A stretch of 7,755 nucleotides of DNA from Lautropia sp. SCN 70-15 (GTDB taxonomy: Bacteria > Pseudomonadota > Gammaproteobacteria > Burkholderiales > Burkholderiaceae_E), in NCBI GenBank assembly GCA_001724315.1, contig MEEC01000248.1, forward strand, positions 1 to 7,755. Direction: 5' to 3'. Positions 1 to 7,156 of the stretch are shown one piece after another. The notes under the pieces were generated by a model, which searched no databases, was not told the DNA's origin, and worked only from the letters and a program-made list of their open reading frames with translations. The position numbers and the translations under genes were made by a program. Position 1 is the first letter of the stretch; every line of letters starts with the position of its first letter.

Positions 1-1
1 C

Positions 2-688
2 CCGCGGCAGGCGCCGAAGTTCGCGGCGCGCCTGGCCCTGCTGGCCGCAGTCTGCATCACCTTCGTGGCCGGCCTGGTCTACGGGATGATGGCGATGAGG
101 CCGTTCTGGTACGGCGGTGAAGTCGCCGTGGCCTTCCTGATCGAGTCTTTCGTCGGCGGGCTCGCCTTCGCGGTCTTCTTCACCTACCTGGCGCACGGCT
201 TCAACTCGGGGTCGGTCGACGCGCCCACGCGGTCGCTGTTCTCCAACGTGCTGCCGAAGGCCTTCGCCGCGGTCATCGCCCTGCACATCCTGTTCGTGCT
301 GGCCCGGCTCGCCACCGGCCTCTGGAGCAATGCTGACGGCCTGCAGGTGTGGCAGCGGATCGCCGGCTCCACCTCGTTCCAGCTCGAACTCTGGATCGGC
401 CTGGTGTTGCCGCTGGTGCTGATGGCGATGCCCGGCACGCGCCGCAGCCCGGCGATGCAGATCCTGGCCGCCCTGCTGGTGATGGTGGCGCTCTTCGCTG
501 CGCGCTACGATTTCATCGTCGGCGGCCAGCTGGTGCCGCTCTTCAAGGGCAGCTGGGTGCACGGCCTGATCGAGTACTCGCCGTCGCTGACCGAATGGCT
601 GGTCCTCGCCATGGCGATCTGCCTGGCGAATGCGGTCAATGCCTTCGGCGAGTGGAAGTTCAGGATCGGGGGCGGGGACGCGCGATGA
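2..688 (+). CDS. NrfD/PsrC-family membrane subunit of a molybdoenzyme complex (5' truncated)
   Basis: The reading frame is open from the window edge, so the N-terminus is missing; 228 residues are visible. Six hydrophobic segments can be seen, roughly at visible residues 8-30, 38-65, 84-107, 128-143, 150-170 and 198-218. The last part carries an NrfD-like pattern: RYDFIVGGQ, then a short loop, then EYSPSLTEW leading into the final helix. In this family the protein sits in the cytoplasmic membrane and passes electrons between the quinone pool and a periplasmic Fe-S/molybdopterin enzyme. Family members are usually 300-400 residues, so about a third may lie upstream. A GTG at 65 is an internal codon, not the true start, because membrane-type sequence continues upstream of it. 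The stop overlaps the start of the next gene (ATGA), implying translational coupling with the chaperone. Substrate cannot be told from this subunit; PsrC, PhsC, TtrC, ArrC and ArxC-like roles are all possible. Family call fairly secure, specific role unknown. Confidence 0.82.
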   Translation, partial: PRQAPKFAARLALLAAVCITFVAGLVYGMMAMRPFWYGGEVAVAFLIESFVGGLAFAVFFTYLAHGFNSGSVDAPTRSLFSNVLPKAFAAVIALHILFVLARLATGLWSNADGLQVWQRIAGSTSFQLELWIGLVLPLVLMAMPGTRRSPAMQILAALLVMVALFAARYDFIVGGQLVPLFKGSWVHGLIEYSPSLTEWLVLAMAICLANAVNAFGEWKFRIGGGDAR

Positions 689-1335
689 ACCTGGCGACCG
701 CCCCGGGGCGAGGCGAGGACGCCGTGGATCGGGTCTCACCCGAAACCGCACTCGCCTGGTCCGACCTCTTCCTGTGCCTGGGACGGGCCTGGCTGCCGCC
801 GCCGGCCGGGCTGTCCGCCGCGGACTGGTGCGGACCGCTCGCCGACGACCTGGACGACCTGGGGACGGAACTGGGGCTCGATGTCCAGGCGGCCACGGCC
901 GCGCTGCGCGACGAGGCAGGCAAGAGCGAAGCCCGGGACCCCTGGCTGGTCGTCTACAGCCGTCTCTTCCTGGTGCCGCCGGTGCCGGTCACGCTGAACA
1001 CCGGGATCTACCTCGAAGGCGCGCTCGGCGGCAATGCCTCGCAGATGATGCAGGCCTGCTACCGGGTCGCGGGTTTCGAGCAGGACTTGCGCTTCCGGGA
1101 CCTGCCCGACCATGCGGCGATGCAGCTGGAGTTCCTCGGCGCGCTGTTCGAGCGCGGCGCGCGCGGCGATCCGGACGCGGTCGGTCAGGCAAGGGAATTC
1201 CTCGCGGGCTTCGTCGATCACTGGGCGGAGCCGCTGCGCAAGGCTTGCGAGCGGGCGGTTCCGAGCCATGCCGAGGCGAAGACGTTCGCCGAGCTGGCGC
1301 GGGTGGTCGAGTCGGCGCTGGCGACCCTGGCCTGA
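685..1335 (+). CDS. TorD/DmsD-family molybdoenzyme maturation chaperone
   Basis: This 216-residue protein has the size and all-helical, soluble character of TorD/DmsD/NarJ chaperones. These bind the Tat signal peptide of the catalytic molybdopterin subunit in the cytoplasm and hold it until cofactor insertion. Visible signatures are YSRLFLVPPVPVTLNTG at residues 91-107, followed by YLEGALGG, and the family hallmark PDHAAMQLEFLGALF at 141-155 (the PDHxxxxLEF type motif). A later FLAGFVDHWAEPL stretch at 172-184 also fits. No signal peptide or membrane segment is present. The ATG overlaps the stop of the NrfD-type gene by four bases, and a GGGGA lies six bases upstream, which supports this start. 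Co-transcription with a membrane anchor strongly implies a DMSO-reductase-family catalytic gene upstream of the window. The exact client enzyme is unknown. Confidence 0.85.
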   Translation: MNLATAPGRGEDAVDRVSPETALAWSDLFLCLGRAWLPPPAGLSAADWCGPLADDLDDLGTELGLDVQAATAALRDEAGKSEARDPWLVVYSRLFLVPPVPVTLNTGIYLEGALGGNASQMMQACYRVAGFEQDLRFRDLPDHAAMQLEFLGALFERGARGDPDAVGQAREFLAGFVDHWAEPLRKACERAVPSHAEAKTFAELARVVESALATLA

Positions 1336-1373
1336 GGCGGCGCTCGGCATCCTCGATTTCGTGGACTCTCGCG

Positions 1374-1937
1374 GTGCCGGGCGAGTGGCGAAAGCGCTTG
1401 GCGGCGGGGCTGCTGCTATGGGTCCTGGCCGGCGCCGGAAGCGCCCGGGCCGAGATGGGGTCCGGCGACTACCAGCCGCCGGCGCCGGCCCGCAGCGCGA
1501 GTCCAGAGGAGCGGCTCAGGGAAGCCGAGGCGCAGGCGAGGGCGCGGGCCGAGGCGGAGCGCAAGGCGCGCGAGGCCGAGCAGCGCGAGGAGGGTGCACG
1601 GCTGGCCAGGCAACAGCTGCTCGACGCCCGTCCCTGGGCGGTGCGGCTGACCGAGCTGCGCTGCGCGGGCTGCCATGGCGAGGCGTACCATCGCCAGCGT
1701 GCGCACGGCACGCTGGGCTGGCTGCTGGTCCTCCTGCGAATGGAGTGGTTCAACGGGGCCCGCTTCGAGCCGGGCGAGCGGCGGGTGATCGTGGCGCACC
1801 TGGCCCGGGATGCCAGCGCCGCTCGAGAGGCCGCCGAGTTCGGGCTGCTCGCGATCGGCGTCGGGTCGTTTGGGCTTTCGGCCTGGTTCTTGTGGCGGTG
1901 GGCGCATGGTCAGCGCAGGGTGGCCAGACGGGATTGA
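1374..1937 (+). CDS. Membrane-anchored monoheme c-type cytochrome with charged helical linker
   Basis: The frame encodes one CxxCH haem site (Cys97, Cys100, His101 with the GTG at 1374 as start; bases 1662-1676). About 22 residues later comes LLRMEWFNGARF, where Met123 is a good candidate sixth ligand, followed by an ERRVIVAHLAR helix, as in small class I cytochromes. From the GTG start the N-terminus reads as a Sec signal peptide: WRKR, then a leucine/alanine-rich core, then SARA before the cleavage at about residue 26. Residues 43-83 are rich in Ala, Glu and Arg and should form one long helix or coiled coil. A hydrophobic helix at about 157-176 anchors the C-terminus, leaving a basic tail inside. 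The mature protein would face the periplasm and could take electrons from, or give them to, the upstream complex. The start is uncertain: no ATG fits and the only upstream Shine-Dalgarno-like bases are a weak GGA at 1363-1365; TTG at 1398 would lose the basic n-region. No close family recognised. Confidence 0.72.
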   Translation: MPGEWRKRLAAGLLLWVLAGAGSARAEMGSGDYQPPAPARSASPEERLREAEAQARARAEAERKAREAEQREEGARLARQQLLDARPWAVRLTELRCAGCHGEAYHRQRAHGTLGWLLVLLRMEWFNGARFEPGERRVIVAHLARDASAAREAAEFGLLAIGVGSFGLSAWFLWRWAHGQRRVARRD

Positions 1938-1950
1938 CCGGGAGTAGGGA

Positions 1951-2295
1951 ATGAAAAGGGTTACAGGCCACTGGGCCGCGGGCGGGTTGCCCGCTGCGAC
2001 CGCTGTCTTTTTGGCGCTTGCCGCGGTGCTTCTGCTGCCAGCCAACGGTGCGTGGGCAGACGATTCCGCCAAGCGGCCGGGCACGGCACAAACAGCGAAG
2101 AAGACCGTTCCGTCCGTGCCTGCCTCGCCTGGTGTGTCCCTGGTGCCGACCGGGCCAGACCACGGCTCGACGGCCGCTGCTCGCGCAAGGCAGGCGCAGG
2201 CCAGTTCGAGCCCGCGCGCGGCAGGTGAGCCGCCGGCACGTCAGGCCTGGGAACGGCCGCAGCAGGTGCCACTGGGACTGTGCAGCGGCGACTGA
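1951..2295 (+). CDS. Small exported protein of unknown function
   Basis: I do not recognise this 114-residue protein. It starts with ATG behind a GGAG at 1941-1944, six bases away, and only 13 bases after the cytochrome stop, so it is probably the last gene of that operon. The N-terminus looks like a long signal peptide: MKR, a hydrophobic core at about residues 18-30, and ANGAWA before a cleavage at about 36/37. The mature part of about 78 residues is low in complexity, rich in Ala, Pro, Ser, Gln and basic residues, and probably disordered. A single Cys lies five residues from the C-terminus (region GLCSGD). No haem or metal motif is visible. The signal peptide and good ribosome site argue that it is real. 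Against this, the low-complexity composition could arise in any GC-rich frame, so confidence is moderate. Confidence 0.55.
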   Translation: MKRVTGHWAAGGLPAATAVFLALAAVLLLPANGAWADDSAKRPGTAQTAKKTVPSVPASPGVSLVPTGPDHGSTAAARARQAQASSSPRAAGEPPARQAWERPQQVPLGLCSGD

Positions 2296-2340
2296 CGCCA
2301 CCGGCGACGCGAGGGCAAGCTCGATCGATCGTCTGCTAGT

Positions 2341-2355
2341 TGTCCGATCTGGACA
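2341..2355. other. Interrupted palindrome, possible operator or small hairpin
   Basis: The bases TGTCC and GGACA form a perfect 5-bp inverted repeat around a 5-base spacer (GATCT). It lies 46 bases after the stop of the small exported gene and about 150 bases before pstS. No T-run follows, so it is not a standard intrinsic terminator. It could be a regulator half-site pair or chance. The rest of the 2296-2407 stretch shows nothing else I can name. Confidence 0.25.
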
Positions 2356-2407
2356 GGTGAGTATCCACTATCGCTGCGGCGTCAGGGCGAACAGGAGCTC
2401 TGTCTGA

Positions 2408-2460
2408 CTGTCATGTTTCCTGGCGCGTGTAACTTCATTGTCACACTCGGCCCTCAAGAT
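2408..2460 (+). promoter_or_regulatory. Candidate PhoB-dependent promoter of the pst operon
   Basis: A perfect Pho half-site CTGTCAT occurs at 2408-2414. A second near-perfect one, TTGTCAC, occurs at 2438-2444. It is preceded, at the standard 11-base period, by a weaker GTGTAAC at 2427-2433, giving one 7-4-7 Pho box over 2427-2444. Ten bases downstream is CAAGAT (2455-2460), a poor but correctly placed -10; GATAAC at 2470-2475 is an alternative. PhoB binds tandem CTGTCAT repeats that replace the -35 element, and pst operons are classic PhoB targets. The first half of the box is degenerate (4 of 7) and the perfect half-site lacks a clean partner, so the architecture is imperfect. Inference from motif and position only. 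Confidence 0.55.
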
Positions 2461-2472
2461 GCCCTCATCGAT

Positions 2473-2485
2473 AACCGATCCGGTT
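2473..2485 (+). other. Short inverted repeat in the pstS leader
   Basis: AACCG and CGGTT flank a 3-base ATC spacer, just before a T-rich stretch and the pstS ribosome site (GAGG at 2495-2498, six bases from the ATG). It could form a small 5-bp hairpin in the 5' untranslated region, or be a protein site overlapping the start of transcription. The stem is short, so this is weak. Confidence 0.22.
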
Positions 2486-2504
2486 TCTTTCAAAGAGGTG
2501 CGAG

Positions 2505-3500
<996 letters not shown>

Positions 3501-3508
3501 TATCGGCG

Positions 3509-3541
3509 GTCGCGGCGGAGGGTTTGCCCGCGCGCCGCGGC
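3509..3541 (+). other. GC-rich hairpin downstream of pstS
   Basis: CGCGGCG at 3511-3517 pairs perfectly with CGCCGCG at 3533-3539, and the stem can extend by a T-G and a G-C pair to 3509 and 3541. A smaller GGG/CCC stem (3520-3522 with 3527-3529) closes over a TTTG loop inside. It begins nine bases after the pstS stop and has no T-run. It may protect the pstS message from 3' exonuclease decay, a known role for such hairpins between binding-protein and permease genes. Confidence 0.5.
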
Positions 3542-3555
3542 GATTCGACGGATGG

Positions 3556-3582
3556 GCGCGTGACGGCGAGTCGCGCGCTTTT
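3556..3582 (+). terminator. Probable leaky intrinsic terminator between pstS and pstC
   Basis: GCGCGTGAC (3556-3564) pairs with GTCGCGCGC (3570-3578) over all nine positions, one of them a T-G wobble, around a 5-base loop (GGCGA). TTTT follows immediately at 3579-3582, then CCCTTT. This is the shape of a rho-independent terminator with a short U-tract. It stands before the pstC ribosome site (AGGGG at 3591-3595). Since pstC, pstA and pstB lack another obvious promoter, partial read-through is the likely mode, giving excess pstS transcript. Confidence 0.6.
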
Positions 3583-3602
3583 CCCTTTGCAGGGGCCTGA
3601 CC

Positions 3603-4577
3603 ATGGCAATTTCGATGAGCACGGATGCGAACGCACCCTCGGATGCGCCGGCATCGCGCGACGCGGCGGCTCGACTGCGCCGCGACATGAAGCGCAAGCG
3701 GTCGCGGCACCTGAAGGAACGCGCGATCGAGATCCTCCTGTTCCTTGCCGCCTCGGTCTCGGTCCTGACCACCGCGGGAATCGTCTATGTCCTGGTTAGT
3801 GAATCGTTCGTGTTCTTCAGTCATGTGCCGATCTGGGACTTCCTGACCGACACGCAGTGGACGCCGCTTTTCGACGACGCGCACTTCGGGATCATGGTGT
3901 TGCTGTCGGGCACCTTGACGAGTTCCTTCGTGGCGCTGTCGGTGGCGATTCCCCTCGGCACGATCATCGCGATCTACCTGTCCGAATTCTCCTCGCACCG
4001 AACCCGCGAGATCGTCAAGCCTGCGCTCGAGCTGCTCGGCGGCGTGCCGACGATCATCTACGGCTATTTTGCGTTGCTGTTCCTCACACCGCTGCTGCAG
4101 AAGGTCTTCCCGGGGCTGCCCGGGTTCAGTCTGCTGTCGGCCGGCCTCGTCATGGGCGTGATGATCATTCCCTACGTGAGTTCGATCAGCGAGGACGCCA
4201 TGCGCGCAGTGCCGATGTCGCTGCGCGAGGGCGCCTACGCAATGGGGTCCACCCGTCTCCAGACCGCCTTGCGCGTCGTCGTGCCGGCTGCGTTCTCCGG
4301 CATTGCGGCTGCCTACATTCTGGGGATCTCACGCGCGGTCGGTGAGACGATGATCCTGGCGGTCGCCGCGGGCATGCAGCCGAACCTGACCTTCAATCCC
4401 GCCGAGCCTGCGGCGACGATCACCGCCTTCATCGTGCAGGTGGCGCTCGGCGACCTGCCGCACGGTTCGATCGGCTACCAGACGATCTTCGCCGCCGGCC
4501 TGACCCTGTTCACCCTCACGCTGCTCTTCAACATTCTCGGATTCTGGCTGCGGCGCCGTTTCCGCGAAGTCTACTGA
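3603..4577 (+). CDS. pstC: Phosphate ABC transporter permease PstC
   Basis: One of the two membrane subunits that form the phosphate channel, 324 residues long. After a hydrophilic, strongly basic N-terminal segment (about residues 24-40, RLRRDMKRKRSRHLKER) comes the first membrane helix at about 43-66. A periplasmic segment (WDFLTDTQWTPLF, 78-90) precedes the permease core. The core contains helices from about 97 onward, LLGGVPTIIYGYFAL at 144-158, and the cytoplasmic EAA-type coupling loop (EGAYAMGSTRLQTALRVVVP, 209-228) that contacts PstB. ISRAVGETM at 242-250 is the conserved Pst permease motif. The ATG at 3603 is supported by AGGGG seven bases upstream; an in-frame ATG at 3615 is a less likely alternative. 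It follows the pstS-pstC hairpins and precedes pstA by 20 bases, so C, A and B are co-transcribed. Confidence 0.95.
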   Translation: MAISMSTDANAPSDAPASRDAAARLRRDMKRKRSRHLKERAIEILLFLAASVSVLTTAGIVYVLVSESFVFFSHVPIWDFLTDTQWTPLFDDAHFGIMVLLSGTLTSSFVALSVAIPLGTIIAIYLSEFSSHRTREIVKPALELLGGVPTIIYGYFALLFLTPLLQKVFPGLPGFSLLSAGLVMGVMIIPYVSSISEDAMRAVPMSLREGAYAMGSTRLQTALRVVVPAAFSGIAAAYILGISRAVGETMILAVAAGMQPNLTFNPAEPAATITAFIVQVALGDLPHGSIGYQTIFAAGLTLFTLTLLFNILGFWLRRRFREVY

Positions 4578-4597
4578 GCCCGACGGGAGCGTTTCTA

Positions 4598-5521
4598 ATG
4601 GACCAGCAAACCGTTGCACAGATGCGGACGGTCATCGCGGCCGGAAAGCGCAAGGACGTGATCTTCGCCGGCCTCGGCATGTTCGCCCTGGGGGTCGGCA
4701 TCCTGACCTTCCTCACCCTGTTCGTGGACATGGCGATCGACGGGGTCGGGCGCCTGAATCCGGACTTCTTCACGAATTTTCCCTCGAGGAGAGCCGGGCA
4801 GGCGGGCATTCTCTCGGCCTGGGTCGGGTCGATCCTCGTCATGCTCGTCACCGCGCTGGTCGCGGTACCCTTGGGGGTCGCGTCGGGGATCTACCTCGAG
4901 GAGTACGCGAGCAAGCACTGGATCAACGACGTCGTCGAGGTCAACGTCACGAACCTGGCAGGGGTGCCGTCGATCGTCTATGGGCTGTTGGCTCTCGGTC
5001 TGTTCGTCTACCAGTTCGGCCTCGGCCAGAGCATCCTCACTGCCGGGCTCACGCTCGCGCTGCTCATCCTGCCGGTGGTCATAGTGGCCACTCGCGAGGC
5101 GATCAAGTCGATCCCGGGGATCATACGGGAAGGCGCCTATGCCCTCGGCGCATCGAAGTGGCAGACGGTTTCGGACCATATCCTGCCGTACTCGACTCCC
5201 GGCATATTGACCGGCGTGATCATCGGGTTGGCGCGAGCGATCGGCGAGACCGCGCCGGTCATCACGATCGGCGCGCTGACCTTCATCGCCTTCCTGCCCC
5301 CTGCGCCGATATCGGCCGAGCCGCCGTTCGTCAACTTCGACTGGCTGATGTCGCCGTTCACCGTGATGCCTATCCAGATGTTCAACTGGACCTCGCGGCC
5401 CGAAGCGGCCTTCCACCAGAACGCGGCAGCGGCGGGTTTCGTGCTGGTCCTGATGACCCTCGGCATGAATGCATTGGCGATCTGGTTGCGTTACCGGCTG
5501 CGCAAGAACATCAAGTGGTGA
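4598..5521 (+). CDS. pstA: Phosphate ABC transporter permease PstA
   Basis: The second channel subunit, 307 residues, partner of PstC. A first membrane helix is at about 19-47. After a periplasmic loop (LNPDFFTNFPSRRAGQAGI, 53-71) come helices at about 72-98, 122-142 and 147-165. The EAA-type loop is EGAYALGASKWQTVSDHILP (178-197), followed by LARAIGETAPV at 211-221, the equivalent of the PstC motif. A longer periplasmic insertion (about 232-275, PPAPISAEPPFVNFDWLM onward) precedes the last helix and a basic C-terminus. GGGAG at 4585-4589 lies eight bases before the ATG. The gene starts 20 bases after pstC and ends 44 bases before pstB, in one operon. The protein aligns in layout with PstC, as expected for these paralogous subunits, but the RAIGETAPV and the long late insertion identify it as PstA. 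Confidence 0.95.
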   Translation: MDQQTVAQMRTVIAAGKRKDVIFAGLGMFALGVGILTFLTLFVDMAIDGVGRLNPDFFTNFPSRRAGQAGILSAWVGSILVMLVTALVAVPLGVASGIYLEEYASKHWINDVVEVNVTNLAGVPSIVYGLLALGLFVYQFGLGQSILTAGLTLALLILPVVIVATREAIKSIPGIIREGAYALGASKWQTVSDHILPYSTPGILTGVIIGLARAIGETAPVITIGALTFIAFLPPAPISAEPPFVNFDWLMSPFTVMPIQMFNWTSRPEAAFHQNAAAAGFVLVLMTLGMNALAIWLRYRLRKNIKW

Positions 5522-5565
5522 CGCCGCAGTTCGCGCGCACGCGATATCTCGAACAGGATCTCGAC

Positions 5566-6369
5566 ATGTCAGCAGTTCCGAGTTTTCCCGCCGCGACGGC
5601 GGACAATCTGGTCGCGAAAGCGACGACCAGCAACCTGAATTTCTATTACGGCAACTTTCAGGCGCTGAAGGGAATCAACCTGACCGTCTACGACGGCAAG
5701 GTCACTGCCCTGATCGGCCCGTCCGGCTGCGGGAAGTCCACGCTTCTGCGCGCCTTCAACAGGATGCACGACCTCTATCCGGGCAATCGCTACGAAGGGG
5801 AGATGCGACTCTATCCCGACGACATCGACCTGCTGTCGCCGGAGGTCGATCCGATCGAGGTGCGGATGCGGATCGGCATGGTGTTCCAGAAGCCGAACCC
5901 GTTTCCGAAGTCGATTTTCGAGAACGTGGCCTATGGGCTGCGCGTGCGGGGAGAGCGCAACAAGACCGTCCTGCAGGACAAGGTCGAGCTTGCCCTGAAG
6001 GGCGCCGCGCTCTGGAACGAGGTGAAGAACCGACTCGACGAACTCGCAGTGAATCTGTCGGGCGGGCAGCAGCAGCGCCTGTGCATTGCCCGGGCGCTGG
6101 CGACCGATCCCGAGATCGTCCTGTTCGACGAACCGACTTCGGCGCTCGACCCGATTGCGACAGCCTCGATCGAGGAGCTCATCGACGAGTTGAAGAACCG
6201 CGTGACGATCCTGATCGTCACGCACAGCATGCAGCAGGCTGCGCGCGTTTCGGATTTCACAGCCTACATGTACCTCGGAGAGTTGGTCGAGTTCGGCAAG
6301 ACCGACGAGATATTCGTCAAGCCGAAGAAAAAGGCGACCGAGGATTACATCACCGGGCGTTTCGGCTGA
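5566..6369 (+). CDS. pstB: Phosphate ABC transporter ATP-binding protein PstB
   Basis: The cytoplasmic ATPase of the transporter, 267 residues, acting as a homodimer under PstCA. All nucleotide-binding motifs are intact: Walker A GPSGCGKST (51-59), Q-loop FQKPNPFP with Gln108 (107-114), signature LSGGQQQR (164-171), Walker B IVLFDEPTSALD (184-195) and the switch histidine in VTHSMQQA (218-225). Features particular to PstB are also present: NFYYGNFQALKGINL near the start, FNRMHDLYPGNRYEGE, and the C-terminal YITGRFG. The start ATG has AGGA at 5555-5558, seven bases upstream. The frame remains open far upstream through pstA, but only as a shadow; the conserved sequence begins after this ATG. 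It precedes phoU by 31 bases. Length and motifs are normal, so it should be active. Confidence 0.96.
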   Translation: MSAVPSFPAATADNLVAKATTSNLNFYYGNFQALKGINLTVYDGKVTALIGPSGCGKSTLLRAFNRMHDLYPGNRYEGEMRLYPDDIDLLSPEVDPIEVRMRIGMVFQKPNPFPKSIFENVAYGLRVRGERNKTVLQDKVELALKGAALWNEVKNRLDELAVNLSGGQQQRLCIARALATDPEIVLFDEPTSALDPIATASIEELIDELKNRVTILIVTHSMQQAARVSDFTAYMYLGELVEFGKTDEIFVKPKKKATEDYITGRFG

Positions 6370-6400
6370 ACGAGGCCGCTGCAGGACACGGAGAGACCAG

Positions 6401-7105
6401 ATGGTTCAGGAACACACTCTGAAGAAGTTCGACACCGACATCGACATGCTGCGAAGCGTAGTCACGACGATGGGCGGTCTGGTCGAGCGACAGTTCATCC
6501 GCGCCGTCGACGCGGTACGCATGCGCGATGTCGGCATCGCCGCCCAGGTGCTGGCCGACGAGCAACGGGTCAACCAGCTGCACGTCGAGTCGGACCTGCG
6601 TTGTCAGCAGACGATCGCGCGCCAGCAGCCGATCGCTGTCGATCTGCGCGAGATCATCTCGATCATCCATACGAACAACGACCTAGAGCGGATCGGCGAC
6701 GAGGCCAAGAAGATCGCCATGAAGAGCCGTCTGTTCCAGTCGGTGCCGCTGCCGGTCGCGATGGACAAGATCGAGCGGATGGCGACGCTGGTCTGTGAGA
6801 TGCTGCGGGCCGCGATCGACGCCTTCGTGCGCCACGATACCCGCGTGGCGGCCACGCTGGCCGAGCGCGACACCGAAATCGACGCCCTTCGCGACGAGTT
6901 GACCGGCGAGCTGGTCGACGTGATGACAGCCCGCCCGGCCGAGGTGCAGGCGGCGCTGGCGCTGATCTTCATGGTGCAGTCGATCGAGCGCGTCGGCGAT
7001 CACGCAACGAACATCGCCGAGTACGTGATCCATGCGGTCGAGGGGTTGGACGTTCGTCACGCGACGGCGGAACAACTCGCAGCACACGCTGCCGGCGGGT
7101 CCTGA
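6401..7105 (+). CDS. phoU: Phosphate signalling regulator PhoU
   Basis: PhoU is a cytoplasmic, all-helical protein that couples the state of the Pst transporter to the PhoR kinase, damping the Pho response when phosphate is plentiful. The 234-residue sequence shows the expected two PhoU repeats. Each has the metal-binding motif on its last helix: NNDLERIGDEAKKIA (92-106, acidic residues E96 and D100) and SIERVGDHATNIAE (194-207, E196 and D200). ARQQPIAVDLREI at 73-85 is another typical stretch, and HTLKKFDTDI at 5-14 starts the first helix. GGAG at 6390-6393 is seven bases before the ATG. It is the last gene of the pst operon. After the stop, a hairpin at 7128-7145 and a convergent kinase gene follow. 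The C-terminal tail after about 220 is short and Ala-rich, which is common. Confidence 0.95.
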   Translation: MVQEHTLKKFDTDIDMLRSVVTTMGGLVERQFIRAVDAVRMRDVGIAAQVLADEQRVNQLHVESDLRCQQTIARQQPIAVDLREIISIIHTNNDLERIGDEAKKIAMKSRLFQSVPLPVAMDKIERMATLVCEMLRAAIDAFVRHDTRVAATLAERDTEIDALRDELTGELVDVMTARPAEVQAALALIFMVQSIERVGDHATNIAEYVIHAVEGLDVRHATAEQLAAHAAGGS

Positions 7106-7127
7106 TCCCCGCGTATCGTCCACGACG

Positions 7128-7145
7128 GCCTGGCCGCTGCCAGGC
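7128..7145. terminator. Hairpin between convergent phoU and phoR, possible bidirectional terminator
   Basis: GCCTGGC (7128-7134) and GCCAGGC (7139-7145) make a perfect 7-bp stem with a 4-base loop, CGCT. It sits 22 bases after the phoU stop and 11 bases beyond the stop of the opposite-strand kinase. Its position in a 51-base convergent gap suits transcription termination. Only AATTGTA follows on the plus strand, and no T-run follows on the minus strand, so as an intrinsic terminator it would be weak. Confidence 0.45.
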
Positions 7146-7156
7146 AATTGTAGTGG

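Noticed and set aside
736..1350. A 204-codon minus-strand open frame opposite the chaperone gene
   Set aside because: It mirrors the chaperone codons, has no recognisable motif, and the plus-strand gene has the PDHxxxxLEF signature and operon coupling.
630..1373. Upstream extension of the cytochrome frame through the chaperone gene to an ATG at 630
   Set aside because: That part translates as Arg/Gly/Ala-rich shadow of the TorD-type gene; a signal peptide starts only near 1374.
2322..2331. CGATCGATCG palindrome
   Set aside because: A simple self-complementary GATC repeat that occurs easily by chance in GC-rich DNA; no partner or context.
5158..5565. Upstream extension of the PstB frame into pstA
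   Set aside because: The PstB family sequence begins after the ATG at 5566, which has its own ribosome site; the upstream part is an out-of-frame shadow of pstA.
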